Assembly: GCA_015680635.1 (NCBI GenBank)
Contig: JAABOA010000131.1
Location: 1 to 16,879 of the forward strand
Length of the DNA: 16,879 nucleotides
Direction: 5' to 3'
Source: Lunasporangiospora selenospora
Taxonomy: Eukaryota > Mortierellomycota > Mortierellomycetes > Mortierellales > Mortierellaceae
Shown piece by piece: positions 1-8,626 of this stretch (position 1 is the first letter of the stretch; every line of letters begins with the position of its first letter). Below the pieces are notes generated by a model, which was given only the letters and a program-made list of their open reading frames with translations, searched no databases and was not told the DNA's origin. The position numbers and the translations under genes were made by a program.

Positions 1-574
1 AAAAAAAATAGAAAAAAAGTAAAGATAGAGATAGCAAGAAAGAGAAAAGAGGCACATGGTGAGCAATTCACGAAGCACTCGCTGTCCAAAGAGCATGGGT
101 GTCTACCAACGATGGATCAGCAATTCCGGTTCCAGTAAATCGTTCATCCGTGCTGCAGAAAAAAGGGAGGGGCCTTGAGTCGAAATTGGGTTTCCCGTAT
201 GTGGAATTGCAGATACTCTTCCCACTCGGACGCGGAAGTATTGTATCGTGGGCCTTCTTTTTTCCTTTTTGGGTGAAGAGATAAATCCGCGAGCCTTCGA
301 ATTGAAGGATGAAGGGAGTAAAGAAAACGATACAAAAAAAAGAGGAAGAGACAAGAGAAAAGTGGAAGAAAAAAAATATATCATAATAGACAAGAAGCCA
401 TAATACAGCAAAACACTGTGTCATTAGCCTGTGTGTCCCTTTGCTGTCAAGGTCGGCAAGCAAGAGCTTCATGACCAAGGACATTATTTCCCCAGGTACC
501 CACTAAAAAAAAGGTCCAGAAGACATTCATTGATGGATCCACAGAACAAATGTCTTTGAGGGGTCAAAGCTTAC
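1..574 (-). other. No recognisable exon; probably a long intron or 3' part of the PUF60-like gene
   Basis: The exon ending at 575 has a clean GTAAGC donor on the minus strand, but I could not find the next expected exon (second half of RRM2, an FIEYE-like RNP1 end) in any frame between here and the left edge. The minus strand is T- and C-rich near 300-360 and again at 1-55. The latter resembles a polypyrimidine tract just before an acceptor lying beyond the window. A stretch around 215-245 reads QYFRVRVG in one frame, weakly like the end of an RRM, but no splice arrangement joins it convincingly. Nothing on the plus strand looks coding. Confidence 0.4.
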
Positions 575-1829
575 CCATAACCCTTGTGCTTGCGTGTGAC
601 TGGATCGGGCTATTAATAAAAGAAGTACATGTGAGATGGGCACAATAGCAAGAGTGAATGTTAGAGGAGCATCAAGCCAGACACCACCATCTTCTCCACT
701 TCAACTTGAATAATCGGGTAATTACCGTAAGAGAACATTCTTCAACTGGGCCAAATGCTTGGAAGATAGTAGACAAGTCCGACTCTGTGACTAGCGATCC
801 AATGTTGGCGACATATATCCGATCCTCGGGAGGAGGGGGTAATTCTAGCGACGCACGCAGGTACCGTAAATGATGAAAAGGTAGGTGTGAGCCTCAAGAA
901 ACGACCGCGTCGACAAAATCAAGATTCTTGGATCATTACCATGAATTGCCTTGGCATCATAGTTTTTAGGCCGTCCAATCTTGAGATGTCTGCCCACAAC
1001 CTCAACAGACTCTGATGCCTGGACAGCCAAGATCGAGGCTTCGGGGAGTTCATATTCGACAAAACAGAATCCACGATGCTTTCCAGATAACGGGTCCACT
1101 TTGAGTACAAGTTCCCTGATGGCGCCAAAGCGACCTAGCTTTTGTCGTACGTCCTCCTCGGTTGCCTCAAAACTGATCGAGCCGACATAGACTCTGCAGA
1201 GGCTCTTGCGCTGTTCGACCGTGTTTGAGACCACCAACGAAGGCTCTGCTTCAGTAGCAGAAGACAGTGCTCCTGCCTTGACAAGCTATGGAGAAGGAGG
1301 GGGGCGAGCATTGGCTAGAGGTGTCAGTTAAACGCGGTCGTTCTGAAGGTTGAAGGCCGAAGGGAGCAGAGTCATTGACATAAAGCGGTGGTTAGCGTGT
1401 TTTACCTCTTCCTGAACCTGCATGGCGTATTGTTTTGCCCGCTCCAGTGCGGCTTCTAGGTCTCCAGCCTGTTTTGTTGAGGGAACTAATGGCGCCCCGC
1501 AAAAAAAAAAAAAAAAAGGTACATGTACGAGTTAATATAACCTACATGAGCTCTGGCCAAGGCACGCCGTAATGTCGCCATCCAGCATAAATGAAATGGT
1601 CAAGGATCAACTCACGATCAGCGTTCTCTGAATCGATCTCCATGTTTTTGCTGTTGCTGTCCTCATCGCCATTGGTATCACCCTCGTCTTCGTGATCAAT
1701 GCGGGCCTTTTTGGGGGCATTGTCCAGGCCATTGGTAGCATTCTCTGCGGATGGCAACTCGAGATCCTCAAGTTCCTCGTTGGATCGCTTCTGAGTTGCT
1801 GGTACTTCGCTGACTTGGTCTGTGTCCAT
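575..1829 (-). CDS. PUF60-like poly(U)-binding splicing factor, 5' part (RRM1 and part of RRM2)
   Basis: Five exons join in frame on the minus strand: 1829-1616, 1485-1406, 1285-940, 844-726 and 609-575, giving about 264 residues. The order matches PUF60: an acidic low-complexity N-terminus, a short helix with ALERAKQYAMQ, then RRM1 (CRVYVGSI for RNP2, KHRGFCFVEYE for RNP1, ending GRHLKIGRPKN), a linker, and RRM2 starting DRIYVANI and reaching RKHKGYG. PUF60 proteins bind poly-U/polypyrimidine RNA with U2AF and help select 3' splice sites in the nucleus. The expected rest of RRM2 and the C-terminal UHM domain are not in the window. The start at 1829 is chosen because it has A at -3 and G at +4; the open frame upstream has no ATG. 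The RRM2 match makes the family call strong; exact exon borders are hand-derived. Confidence 0.85.
1486..1615 (-). other. Intron 1 of the PUF60-like gene, with a T17 tract
   Basis: GTGAGT donor at 1615, AG acceptor at 1487-1486; this choice is the one that keeps the frame into the conserved AKQYAM helix. On the transcribed strand 17 consecutive T lie at 1517-1501, followed by a short GC-rich spacer and ATTAG. An alternative acceptor (AACAG, 17 nt further into the exon) would break the frame. Confidence 0.7.
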
Positions 1830-2492
1830 GATATAAAGTTGTGCTGTCCTTGGTTTGATGAACACGATGGGCTGTAGGGAGAAGAGGAGCTGATCTTTAT
1901 TTGACCGATGAAATAACGTCAAGGCCGCCTGGATTTAAAGGAATACTGTGGGGTCATGATCTGCGCCACTCGCATTTCTCGCGACGCGTGAACAGTGCTC
2001 GAAATTGACCAGAATGGCATGGTTTGAAGTGGAGAGAGTGCACGCCTCATCGATACACTATGCTCGGCTTTATTTTTGGCCCATCAGCCAACCTTAATAC
2101 TCAGTTATCACTAGAAAAGTAGAGATTATAGTCAGTCTAGAATGAGGACCGTGCGTGATAAAGTCAAGTTGTTACAAAGAGGTTACAGGACAATGAGCTC
2201 TCTTTTAATCTATCCTTCAATTGCCTGTAAATGATTGAGCACTCAATGCAGTTTCCCATCAGTCATGTAGAGTGAGCTTTTACAGAGCCAGTCCAATTTT
2301 GATCCGTACTAGATTTTGCCTGCAAGATTTACACCTTATCCTGAGATACTACGCTGCAACACCCATGCTCGCAATCAACCACCATGAACAGGTTAGAATC
2401 TCACAGCAGTACGAATTTTAAACAAAGTCAGTTTATTAGACCGCGTAGTGAATTGATCAAATCAAGCAGAATGATCCAACTCAAATGTCGTT
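1830..2492. other. Intergenic region with the presumed PUF60-like promoter
   Basis: The region lies between two minus-strand genes, so it should hold the 3' end of the coiled-coil gene and the promoter/5'UTR of the PUF60-like gene. A CTCTTCTCCCTACAG string on the minus strand near 1875-1889 could be the acceptor of a 5'UTR intron. A plus-strand open frame at 2384-2608 overlaps the coiled-coil gene antisense and shows no protein character. No RNA gene seen. Confidence 0.5.
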
Positions 2493-3599
2493 CTATAAAC
2501 ACCAGACCTTTGGTTGAAAATAAAACACACCGTCGCTATCCTGAAAGGAAGGAAAGATCTCCAATGAGACTGAGCCTGCTGGATTTGACTTTTGGGGTGT
2601 CGTCATAGTTTTTTCATTGAATGGGGTGCCGCGAGGAGTTGAGACGGGATATATCATTGACTCCAATCCAAACATTGCATAATTGAGATCGAAGGCTTCG
2701 TAGCAAAGCTTTGTGGTTTTGGGGGTTATTTCAGCCTTTGGGTACACTGTAGAGAGCAAACCCGAAAGTGCCGTTATGACTCTTTTGACTTCTGCCTCCC
2801 TCTTGCTCTCAAATGTGTTGGCGTCTTGAGCAGTTAGAAGGCACATTTGTTGCCTCCACCGAGCGGCCATCTTGCTGTCTCGCGTTTTTATCCACTCGTA
2901 TATTCCCTCAAATCCCATGTTAGGATCGAAAATACACGCAAACGGTTTCTTGAACAGGCGGTCATTCAGTATCTTCATTATTGCAGTCTCCATGTAGATG
3001 CTCATATGATATGCATCCAGTAAATTCTCTCCGATCGGGAACTCTTGGAGCAGACCAGAGTCCCTCAAGTACTGGATAGCAACTCCTTTGATCATGTTTG
3101 CGGAGTTTGTGCCCTTTGCCCTTTGAACTAGGCTCTCGATCGACATTCTGAGTCCGAGCAAGCGCTTATAGATAGTGGACGAATCGTCATCAGTGACTTG
3201 GAATGACCTGACCAGACTCATATAATTTTTGTTCAACTCCCTGTTTTCTGCGGCAATCTTGGTGCATCTGCATGTCAATTCCTGGTTTTGTTGATAAAGA
3301 CTGATGTTGGTGTTCTCGAGTTGACTGCACCTGCCTTCAATACTTCGCTTCCACTCCACACCAGAATCCGACTGATCCATAAGCCATCTGATGTGCAGTT
3401 GAAGGTTCTGGTTCTTCGAGCATAGTTCTTTGTTTTGCCTCTCACTGTCTTGGCGCCTTCTCCGTTCATCATCTAGTTGTCTCTGGAAACTTAGAGCGGA
3501 CTCCTGATATCGCAGGATGTTATTATATCGATGGTTGGAAAATCTAAGGCACTGTCGCCTCTCCCGATAAAAACTTGAGATCCTTCGATCAATATCCAT
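2493..3599 (-). CDS. Coiled-coil protein of unknown family, 368 aa
   Basis: A single uninterrupted frame of 368 codons from ATG at 3599 to TAG at 2493. Residues about 30-135 are rich in E, Q, R, K, N with leucine-type spacing (for example RQLDDERRRRQDSERQNKEL), typical of a coiled coil. Residues about 140-330 look like a folded helical domain with aromatic residues (YEWIKTRD, MAARWRQQM). The C-terminus ends with an aromatic-rich strand-like segment (FYFQPKVWCL). No signal peptide or membrane segment is seen. I do not recognise the family. It is divergent from the HSPA12-type Hsp70 gene across 1.1 kb of AT-rich DNA. The lack of introns contrasts with all the multi-exon genes around it. Length and lack of stops make a real gene likely; function is unknown. 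Confidence 0.8.
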   Translation of the reverse strand: MDIDRRISSFYRERRQCLRFSNHRYNNILRYQESALSFQRQLDDERRRRQDSERQNKELCSKNQNLQLHIRWLMDQSDSGVEWKRSIEGRCSQLENTNISLYQQNQELTCRCTKIAAENRELNKNYMSLVRSFQVTDDDSSTIYKRLLGLRMSIESLVQRAKGTNSANMIKGVAIQYLRDSGLLQEFPIGENLLDAYHMSIYMETAIMKILNDRLFKKPFACIFDPNMGFEGIYEWIKTRDSKMAARWRQQMCLLTAQDANTFESKREAEVKRVITALSGLLSTVYPKAEITPKTTKLCYEAFDLNYAMFGLESMIYPVSTPRGTPFNEKTMTTPQKSNPAGSVSLEIFPSFQDSDGVFYFQPKVWCL

Positions 3600-3650
3600 A
3601 GTTTCACCTACTTAAACGATAACCAAAATCGATTTGACTCCGGTTAGGAG

Positions 3651-3660
3651 ATATAATATT
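3651..3660 (-). promoter_or_regulatory. TATA-like sequence upstream of the coiled-coil gene
   Basis: AATATTATAT on the minus strand, about 52 bp upstream of the ATG at 3599. The spacing resembles that of the clear TATA box of the divergent Hsp70-like gene, but the match is imperfect. Confidence 0.25.
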
Positions 3661-4136
3661 GGTCTATGACCGGTCAATGACTGGCGATGTATTCCGGGCG
3701 CAAGTCAAATTTTTACCATCTAAAGCTTGATCTGCATGAACTTTAAGTGTGTTTTGGGTAGTGTAGGTGTATCGTGTGTACAATTGTGCCAGACAGATGA
3801 CGATATATTAGCAAATGGACATCAAAGTCGATTTTTACCCCAATCACTTTGAGATAGCATTGGTGACTATACCTGAAGAGCATAAGAAACTACTGAGAAA
3901 GTCCATTAATTTATAGAAAAGAAATCCAAGGAGCATGGTAAACGTGACATGATACTGTGGAAGATAATGGCAATGTTATTGGAGATTGCTGGGAGTTGTG
4001 TAGCTTTATAAGATACGAAAATTGCCTTAATACTTTTAAAAAAGCTGATGAAATAGAGGTGATGTTTCGGGCAAAGTATGCGCAAAAATTTGATGTAAAC
4101 AATGTGGGAGCAGTAAAGGATATAAGAGGTAGGCCG

Positions 4137-4532
4137 AGTGAGAGTATTGCCAAGGGTCGAGAAACAGGCTACAGATTATACACAGGCAAGTCTCAGACAG
4201 AACCAGTAGGTGAAGGTGCGTGACCATCTTTTAATGCCAACCGAGAATAAGAAAGGAATCTGCTGGGCTAGGCTCAATAGTACTTAAAAGATGGTCACAC
4301 ACATCAATTACCATTGGTCCAGAGGTGACGGAGAATGAGGGAAATCTGCCCAACGTTGCATTGTGGGCGTATGGTTATGTTTACTTATCGTTTGATTCGT
4401 CTTTGATATGCTGAGCGTCGCTTGGGGTCAACAAAGTGTCAATAATTACTTCAAATGTTCAAAAAGCTCACGGATCCAGAACAGACAGATCGAGCGATTA
4501 AGTGAGAATGTTGCCAAGATTCGATAAATAGC
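4137..4532 (+). repeat. Degenerate 32-nt direct repeat pair (4137-4168 and 4501-4532)
   Basis: By eye 25 of 32 positions agree without gaps. Both copies begin AGTGAGA and share TTGCCAAG. The offset (364 nt) differs from that of the other direct repeat pair (205 nt), so they are not one collinear duplication. Confidence 0.4.
4220..4298. repeat. Perfect 15-bp inverted repeat (4220-4234 / 4284-4298)
   Basis: GTGACCATCTTTTAA on the left arm has an exact reverse complement on the right arm, separated by 49 nt. It could form a hairpin in RNA or be the ends of a very short inverted-repeat element. No flanking target-site duplication was evident. Confidence 0.6.
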
Positions 4533-4569
4533 CAATAAAGAGAGGGATTTCTGCCAAACGTTGCATTGT
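4337..4569 (+). repeat. 28-nt direct repeat pair (4337-4364 and 4542-4569)
   Basis: The copies match at 25 of 28 positions and share the uninterrupted core AACGTTGCATTGT. Both lie upstream of the Hsp70-like start, about 390 and 185 bp before the ATG (start-to-start). Similarity does not continue beyond the 28 nt. Confidence 0.65.
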
Positions 4570-4670
4570 AAGTAATCGCAGTAAGTGTGTGGGTTCACTA
4601 TGTAAGTCAGTTGAGCTGATATGAAACAGACGGACATATCACAGGATAAAATGTCTTGGCGGCTGTAGTC

Positions 4671-4677
4671 TATAAAA
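4671..4677 (+). promoter_or_regulatory. TATA box of the Hsp70-like gene
   Basis: TATAAAA ends 50 bp before the ATG at 4728, a spacing that would give a short leader of roughly 20-25 nt. It is the clearest core promoter element in the window; the GC-richer genes instead have long CT-rich leaders. Confidence 0.6.
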
Positions 4678-4727
4678 GCTGACAATAAGTTGTTATCGTC
4701 TCGTTTAACCATTTCCCTCCAATCATT

Positions 4728-6728
4728 ATGCAACTGACCACCACCGAGTTCAATTATGATGACTTTCCCATTATAGTCGCCATTGACTTTGGGACAACCT
4801 TTTCGTAAGGGACCATCATTTTAGATTAAACTGTGTTACTGTTGCGTTTTGTCATCAACACATATTGATTGTCGAACAATTATTCCTGTAGAGGATGTGC
4901 ATATGCATATGCACCAGATGACAATGATGCCCGATTAATTTCAGCATGGTATGAGTCAGGAGTTGTAGCTTTTTAATCATAACAAATGCATTTTAATCAC
5001 AAACACTACTCTGATGTACTTACAATTCTATTTTATGGACGCGGTCGATATACAGGCCAAAACAAAACATTCAATATGCGAAGACCCCCACCCTCAACCT
5101 TTACAAGGAGATCAACGGCAAATACGAGATGGTAGAGTGGGGCTGGAAATCCAAACTGGAGATGGATACGCCATCAAAATCAGACTACATACAAATTTAC
5201 CAGTATAAGCCTTATCTGGATGAAAATGCACCTTTGGAGCCATGGAAATACCCAGTATCTGTATTGACGGCCATATCGGATTACCTCCGGTCGATCCACG
5301 AGTATGTCGCCGAGAAGATTTTACAAGAGTTTGGGCCGAGCTACAGTCGCAAAAAGTTCCGGTACTGCCTCACCGTTCCAGCAATGTGGTCGGACAAAGC
5401 TAAAGATGTTATGAGACGGGCAGCTATCGATGCCAACATTATCTCAAAGAATGACCATCCAGACCGTCTGATGTTGGTGTCAGAGCCTGAGGCGGCTGCT
5501 TTGTACTGTGAGCGAACGTGTAAGCAGTACGATCTTGAACACGGTGACCAGTTTATGATCTGTGATGCTGGTGGCGGTACCGTTGATCTCATTGTATATG
5601 ATATTGACACATCCTCCCAAGACCGACGTTTATCAGAAGTTACTAAAGGTCACGGTGCCTCATGTGGCTCAATGTTTATCGATTTGAACTTTGGCAACTT
5701 TCTGATTAGCAAGATCGGGGAGGAAGTTGCGAAGTTCCCAGCCTACATCATCCCAACCTTGGTGGATATATTCGCTTATCAGCTCAAGCCTCATTTTGAC
5801 GGTGTTGAGGACCAGTACCTTGCGCTTCCTCGGAGTGACTGCTTTGACGACATTGATGACCCGGCAGCCATTGGCATCGACGGCGGCTATATGTGTCTTA
5901 AGGCATCAGAGTTGAAAAGTATTGTGTTCGAACCCGTTGTGAAGGAGGTTTTGATGCTGATTCAGGGACAACTTGACAAAGCCAAGAATTGCACGGCAAT
6001 CTTCATGGTTGGTGGATTTGGTTCGTCAAATTACCTTTTAACTCGCGTCAAAGAAGCGTTCGGTGATTCAGTGAGGACAATCTCGGCACCACATAAACCG
6101 GAGGTCGCAGTTGTTTGCGGGGCGGTGTATGTTGGGTTGAATCCAAGGACGGTTACTGCACGGGTCACTCGACGTTGCTATGGCATTGGGGTCCTTTGTC
6201 CTTTCGAGGAGGGCATTGACCCTATTAGGTTGAGGCATTTCAGAGTCAGTGGGGTTTACTGTAAACACCGCTTTAGCACTTTTATCAGGAAGGGTCAACT
6301 GGTCCAGATAAATGAGAGTGTCTCACAGTCATACCATTTCGAGAAGGAAAGTGAAAGTAGCTCTGGGAACGGTGGCATTTATGTCTATACCATCGATGGA
6401 GAGCCTCCAAGATATACCACTGGGAAACTTGAATCTGGTTATATTTCGATCCCAAGCGTCTTCAAGTATTCGGACCCAGTGGGGCTTAGGGTAAATATGG
6501 TGTCACATACCTGCAGTGCAAAATGAAGTTAGATCGGTGCTAAAACTCTTTGAAATACGCCACTGCAATTAGGTTCCTGTTGAGGTGACATTGTACTTCG
6601 GCTTAAGTGAGATAAAGGTCAAGGCGGCCATCCATGGCAGCAAATATTTCACCCGCCTTCGGTTTGATAGTGAAGAATCGGATGGATATAACAAGCCGCA
6701 GCTTCGAATCCAATCCAAGAAGACCTAA
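4728..6728 (+). CDS. HSPA12-type Hsp70-like ATPase, 574 aa
   Basis: Four exons join in frame: 4728-4804, 4892-4948, 5056-6490 and 6573-6728. The actin-fold ATP site is complete: phosphate-1 loop AIDFGTTFSG (residues about 18-27, split by intron 1), SEPEAAAL (187-194), phosphate-2 loop DAGGGTVDL (215-223) and adenosine motif MVGGFGSSN (362-370). The C-terminus (LYFGLSEIKVKAAIHG) matches the HSPA12 branch, which lacks the usual Hsp70 substrate-binding domain and EEVD tail; the length also fits. Such proteins are expanded in several fungi and their clients are mostly unknown. No signal peptide, so cytosolic or nuclear. The last exon is needed: reading through the donor at 6491 gives a premature stop at 6526 and loses the conserved end. 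Intron 3 (6491-6572) ends GCAATTAG. All motif residues are intact, so an active nucleotide-binding protein is likely. Confidence 0.9.
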
Positions 6729-7126
6729 TAAGGCGTACTTGCATCATTGACGCCCAACCATGGTCGTATCTCACGTCTTGCTTTTGGGACCGTTTGACTG
6801 GAAACAGTTCTTTATATGATGACTTTAGCTGGCAGAGTCGAGTATCATGACGACTCCAAATATATAACCATCTTCAGCGTAAATAAACACGAAAATCCAA
6901 AACTAAAATGAAATTCTTCAGCTAAATTATGATTCCATCTAGTCTAACAAGCATAATCTTCTGCATATGAGCCAGGAAAGGAAGTTAAAGCAATTGTGAG
7001 AGTCATCCAGGGGAGGGATTGTAGTATTTTTCGACTTGGTGATATTAAACAAGCTTTTGGCAAATATTGCTAAATGGAGTATGAAGTCAAGGAGAAAAGA
7101 CATGCCTGGGCACAGTATGTGGTTGT
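6729..7126. other. 3' flank of the Hsp70-like gene and left flank of the hAT fossil
   Basis: AT-rich non-coding DNA. It holds the likely poly(A) signal at 6882. If the hAT element is longer than its recognisable coding part, its left end probably lies here, but I could not identify a terminal inverted repeat. A minus-strand open frame at 6939-7148 has no support. Confidence 0.4.
6882..6887 (+). terminator. Likely polyadenylation signal of the Hsp70-like gene
   Basis: AATAAA, about 155 nt after the stop at 6728, the first full consensus downstream of the gene. Confidence 0.4.
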
Positions 7127-8626
7127 AGTAGTCAATCGAACAAGCCATTTTTAGACATCACACTACATTGGATTGACGAAAAGTTCCGAATGCTTGATTG
7201 CGCACTCACCTTAGAACCTTGGCCATATCCACAAACAGCACCAAGCATAGCAAAAGTGATTCGCAAGTACAGTATCATGTCCCTTTCAAAACATCTGCTC
7301 TAATTTGAGGATATTAACAATATAATGTTGTGTTTATTACAGGAAGGGTTCTGAGTGAGTAGTGGAACATTGAGTATCGTATTGTATCATCTTCAACAGA
7401 TAACACTTTTGCGATGCAGAGTGCGATGCAGATGGTGAAGTTACAATACCATCCTTGTATCGTGCACAATCTTCACGATAGCGTCCAAAGATCCTTGGAG
7501 AAGTTGATGACCTCAAAGCAATAACACTCAAGTGCCACAAGCTGCTGACAGGTTTTCACCAATGCGCCAAAATGGTCCAGGCACTGGAACAAGAGCTAGA
7601 GAAAGGCATAATCCCAGGAAATATCTCAAGCAACTCTTCGAGCTCGGAAAACTACGAGGAGTCATACGCGGTCGCCATGGACGTTTTAGCAAGATGGAAC
7701 AGTACCCTCCACATGCTAAAATAAACCATCGAGCTCAGACCTACTCTTCACTCTCTCCACACAGGCATCAATACCCCAACTGGCGATAAGGATATTGGCG
7801 CGCAATTGGCAATATTAAAGCTGAGCATGGAAGAGTGGGCAAGTAGAGTGCCTCATTGAAATTCTCGAGCCATTGGACGACATGAAAGATATTTTCAGTT
7901 CCGCAACAAATGGTCAGCTAGCATGTGTACCTGTGTGGGTTCCCATGCTACAGGCGGTGCTTGATGGAATGACAGTTGACAATGGCCTTGTTGACTTCAA
8001 GAACGAGCTGCTATTGCAAGTGAGTGAGCGACTGTCTGTCCCCGACGAGTCCCTTATTACATTTGTTTTCCATCCTACTTTCAGAACTCTCTGGTTCATC
8101 TCTGACAAGGGACGTGACCGAAAAACCAAAGCGATGGTACGTCAAGAATGCACCGAAGAGGGACGAGTCAAGAGATGGTCTCTACACAATCCCTGAAGAA
8201 ATAGATATTAATGAGCTGGAGGTAGGCTTTTTTGGCTTGTTATTGAAGCGTCTTTGCGAACAAACTGGAGGTTGCTAGACAAAGATCAGGGACACTAGCA
8301 ACGAATTCGTACGTTACATGGAGGACGAGGACGAGGAACGGGCGAACCCTCTGGAATGGTGGAGAGAAAACAATTACATCTGCCCAACTATGGCAAAACT
8401 TGCGCGCAAATATCTATGCATCCCTGCCACATCCGTGGTCTCGGAGAGGATGTTTGGTTACTTAGGAGATGCCTTAACTGATCGGTGTAGCCTTCTTGCG
8501 GACAATACTATCAGTGAAATTGTATTCTGCACGCCAATGTCTCAAGAAATCTGGAGAAGACAAATAAAAGAAGTACCAAGTGATTTTATCTCACCTTGCC
8601 GTCAAGAAAATTGCGATTTTAGTTAG
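7127..8626 (+). pseudogene. Decayed hAT-family transposase
   Basis: Pieces of a hAT transposase follow in the right order but in shifting frames with stops. 7127-7303: SNKPFLDITLHWIDEKF, the usual segment after the first catalytic region. 7363-7523: SSTDNTFAMQSAM and the C-I-V-H-N-L-H motif. About 7526-7720: HKLLTGF and AMDVLARWNSTLHMLK, matching the family's D-x-x-T/A-RWNST block. About 7766-8196: EEW, then ILEPLDDMKDIFSSAT and FVFHPTFRTLWF (the LDPRFK-like block). 8318-8626: the C-terminal dimerisation domain (ANPLEWWRENN, KLARKYLCIPATSVVSERMFG). At least four frame breaks or stops separate them; a sequence ending TTTATTACAG at 7342 may be an old intron acceptor. hAT enzymes cut and paste DNA with 8-bp target duplications; neither ends nor duplications were found. 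Surely inactive as it stands. Confidence 0.85.

Larger units (their letters stand above)
3600..4727. other. AT-rich divergent intergenic region with repeats
   Basis: It separates the coiled-coil gene (minus) from the Hsp70-like gene (plus). It contains a TATA box near the Hsp70 start, a possible TATA-like site near the coiled-coil start, a 28-nt direct repeat pair, a degenerate 32-nt repeat pair and a perfect 15-bp inverted repeat, each listed separately. An open frame at 3957-4223 (88 codons) has no ATG start and no recognisable motif. Confidence 0.6.

Noticed and set aside
68-484. Long minus-strand open frame at the left edge
   Set aside because: The translation is hydrophobic low complexity from T/C-rich DNA, and it does not continue RRM2 in any splice arrangement I tried.
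658-873. Plus-strand open frame of 71 codons
   Set aside because: It is antisense to the RRM2 exon of the PUF60-like gene, whose minus-strand translation is clearly conserved.
3957-4223. 88-codon plus-strand open frame between the coiled-coil and Hsp70-like genes
   Set aside because: It has no ATG at its start (GTG), no recognisable motif, and overlaps repeats; no splice sites tie it to a gene.
6491-6526. Apparent Hsp70-like C-terminus by reading through to the stop at 6526
   Set aside because: The donor at 6491 and acceptor at 6572 restore a conserved HSPA12-type C-terminus in frame, so the read-through end is intronic.
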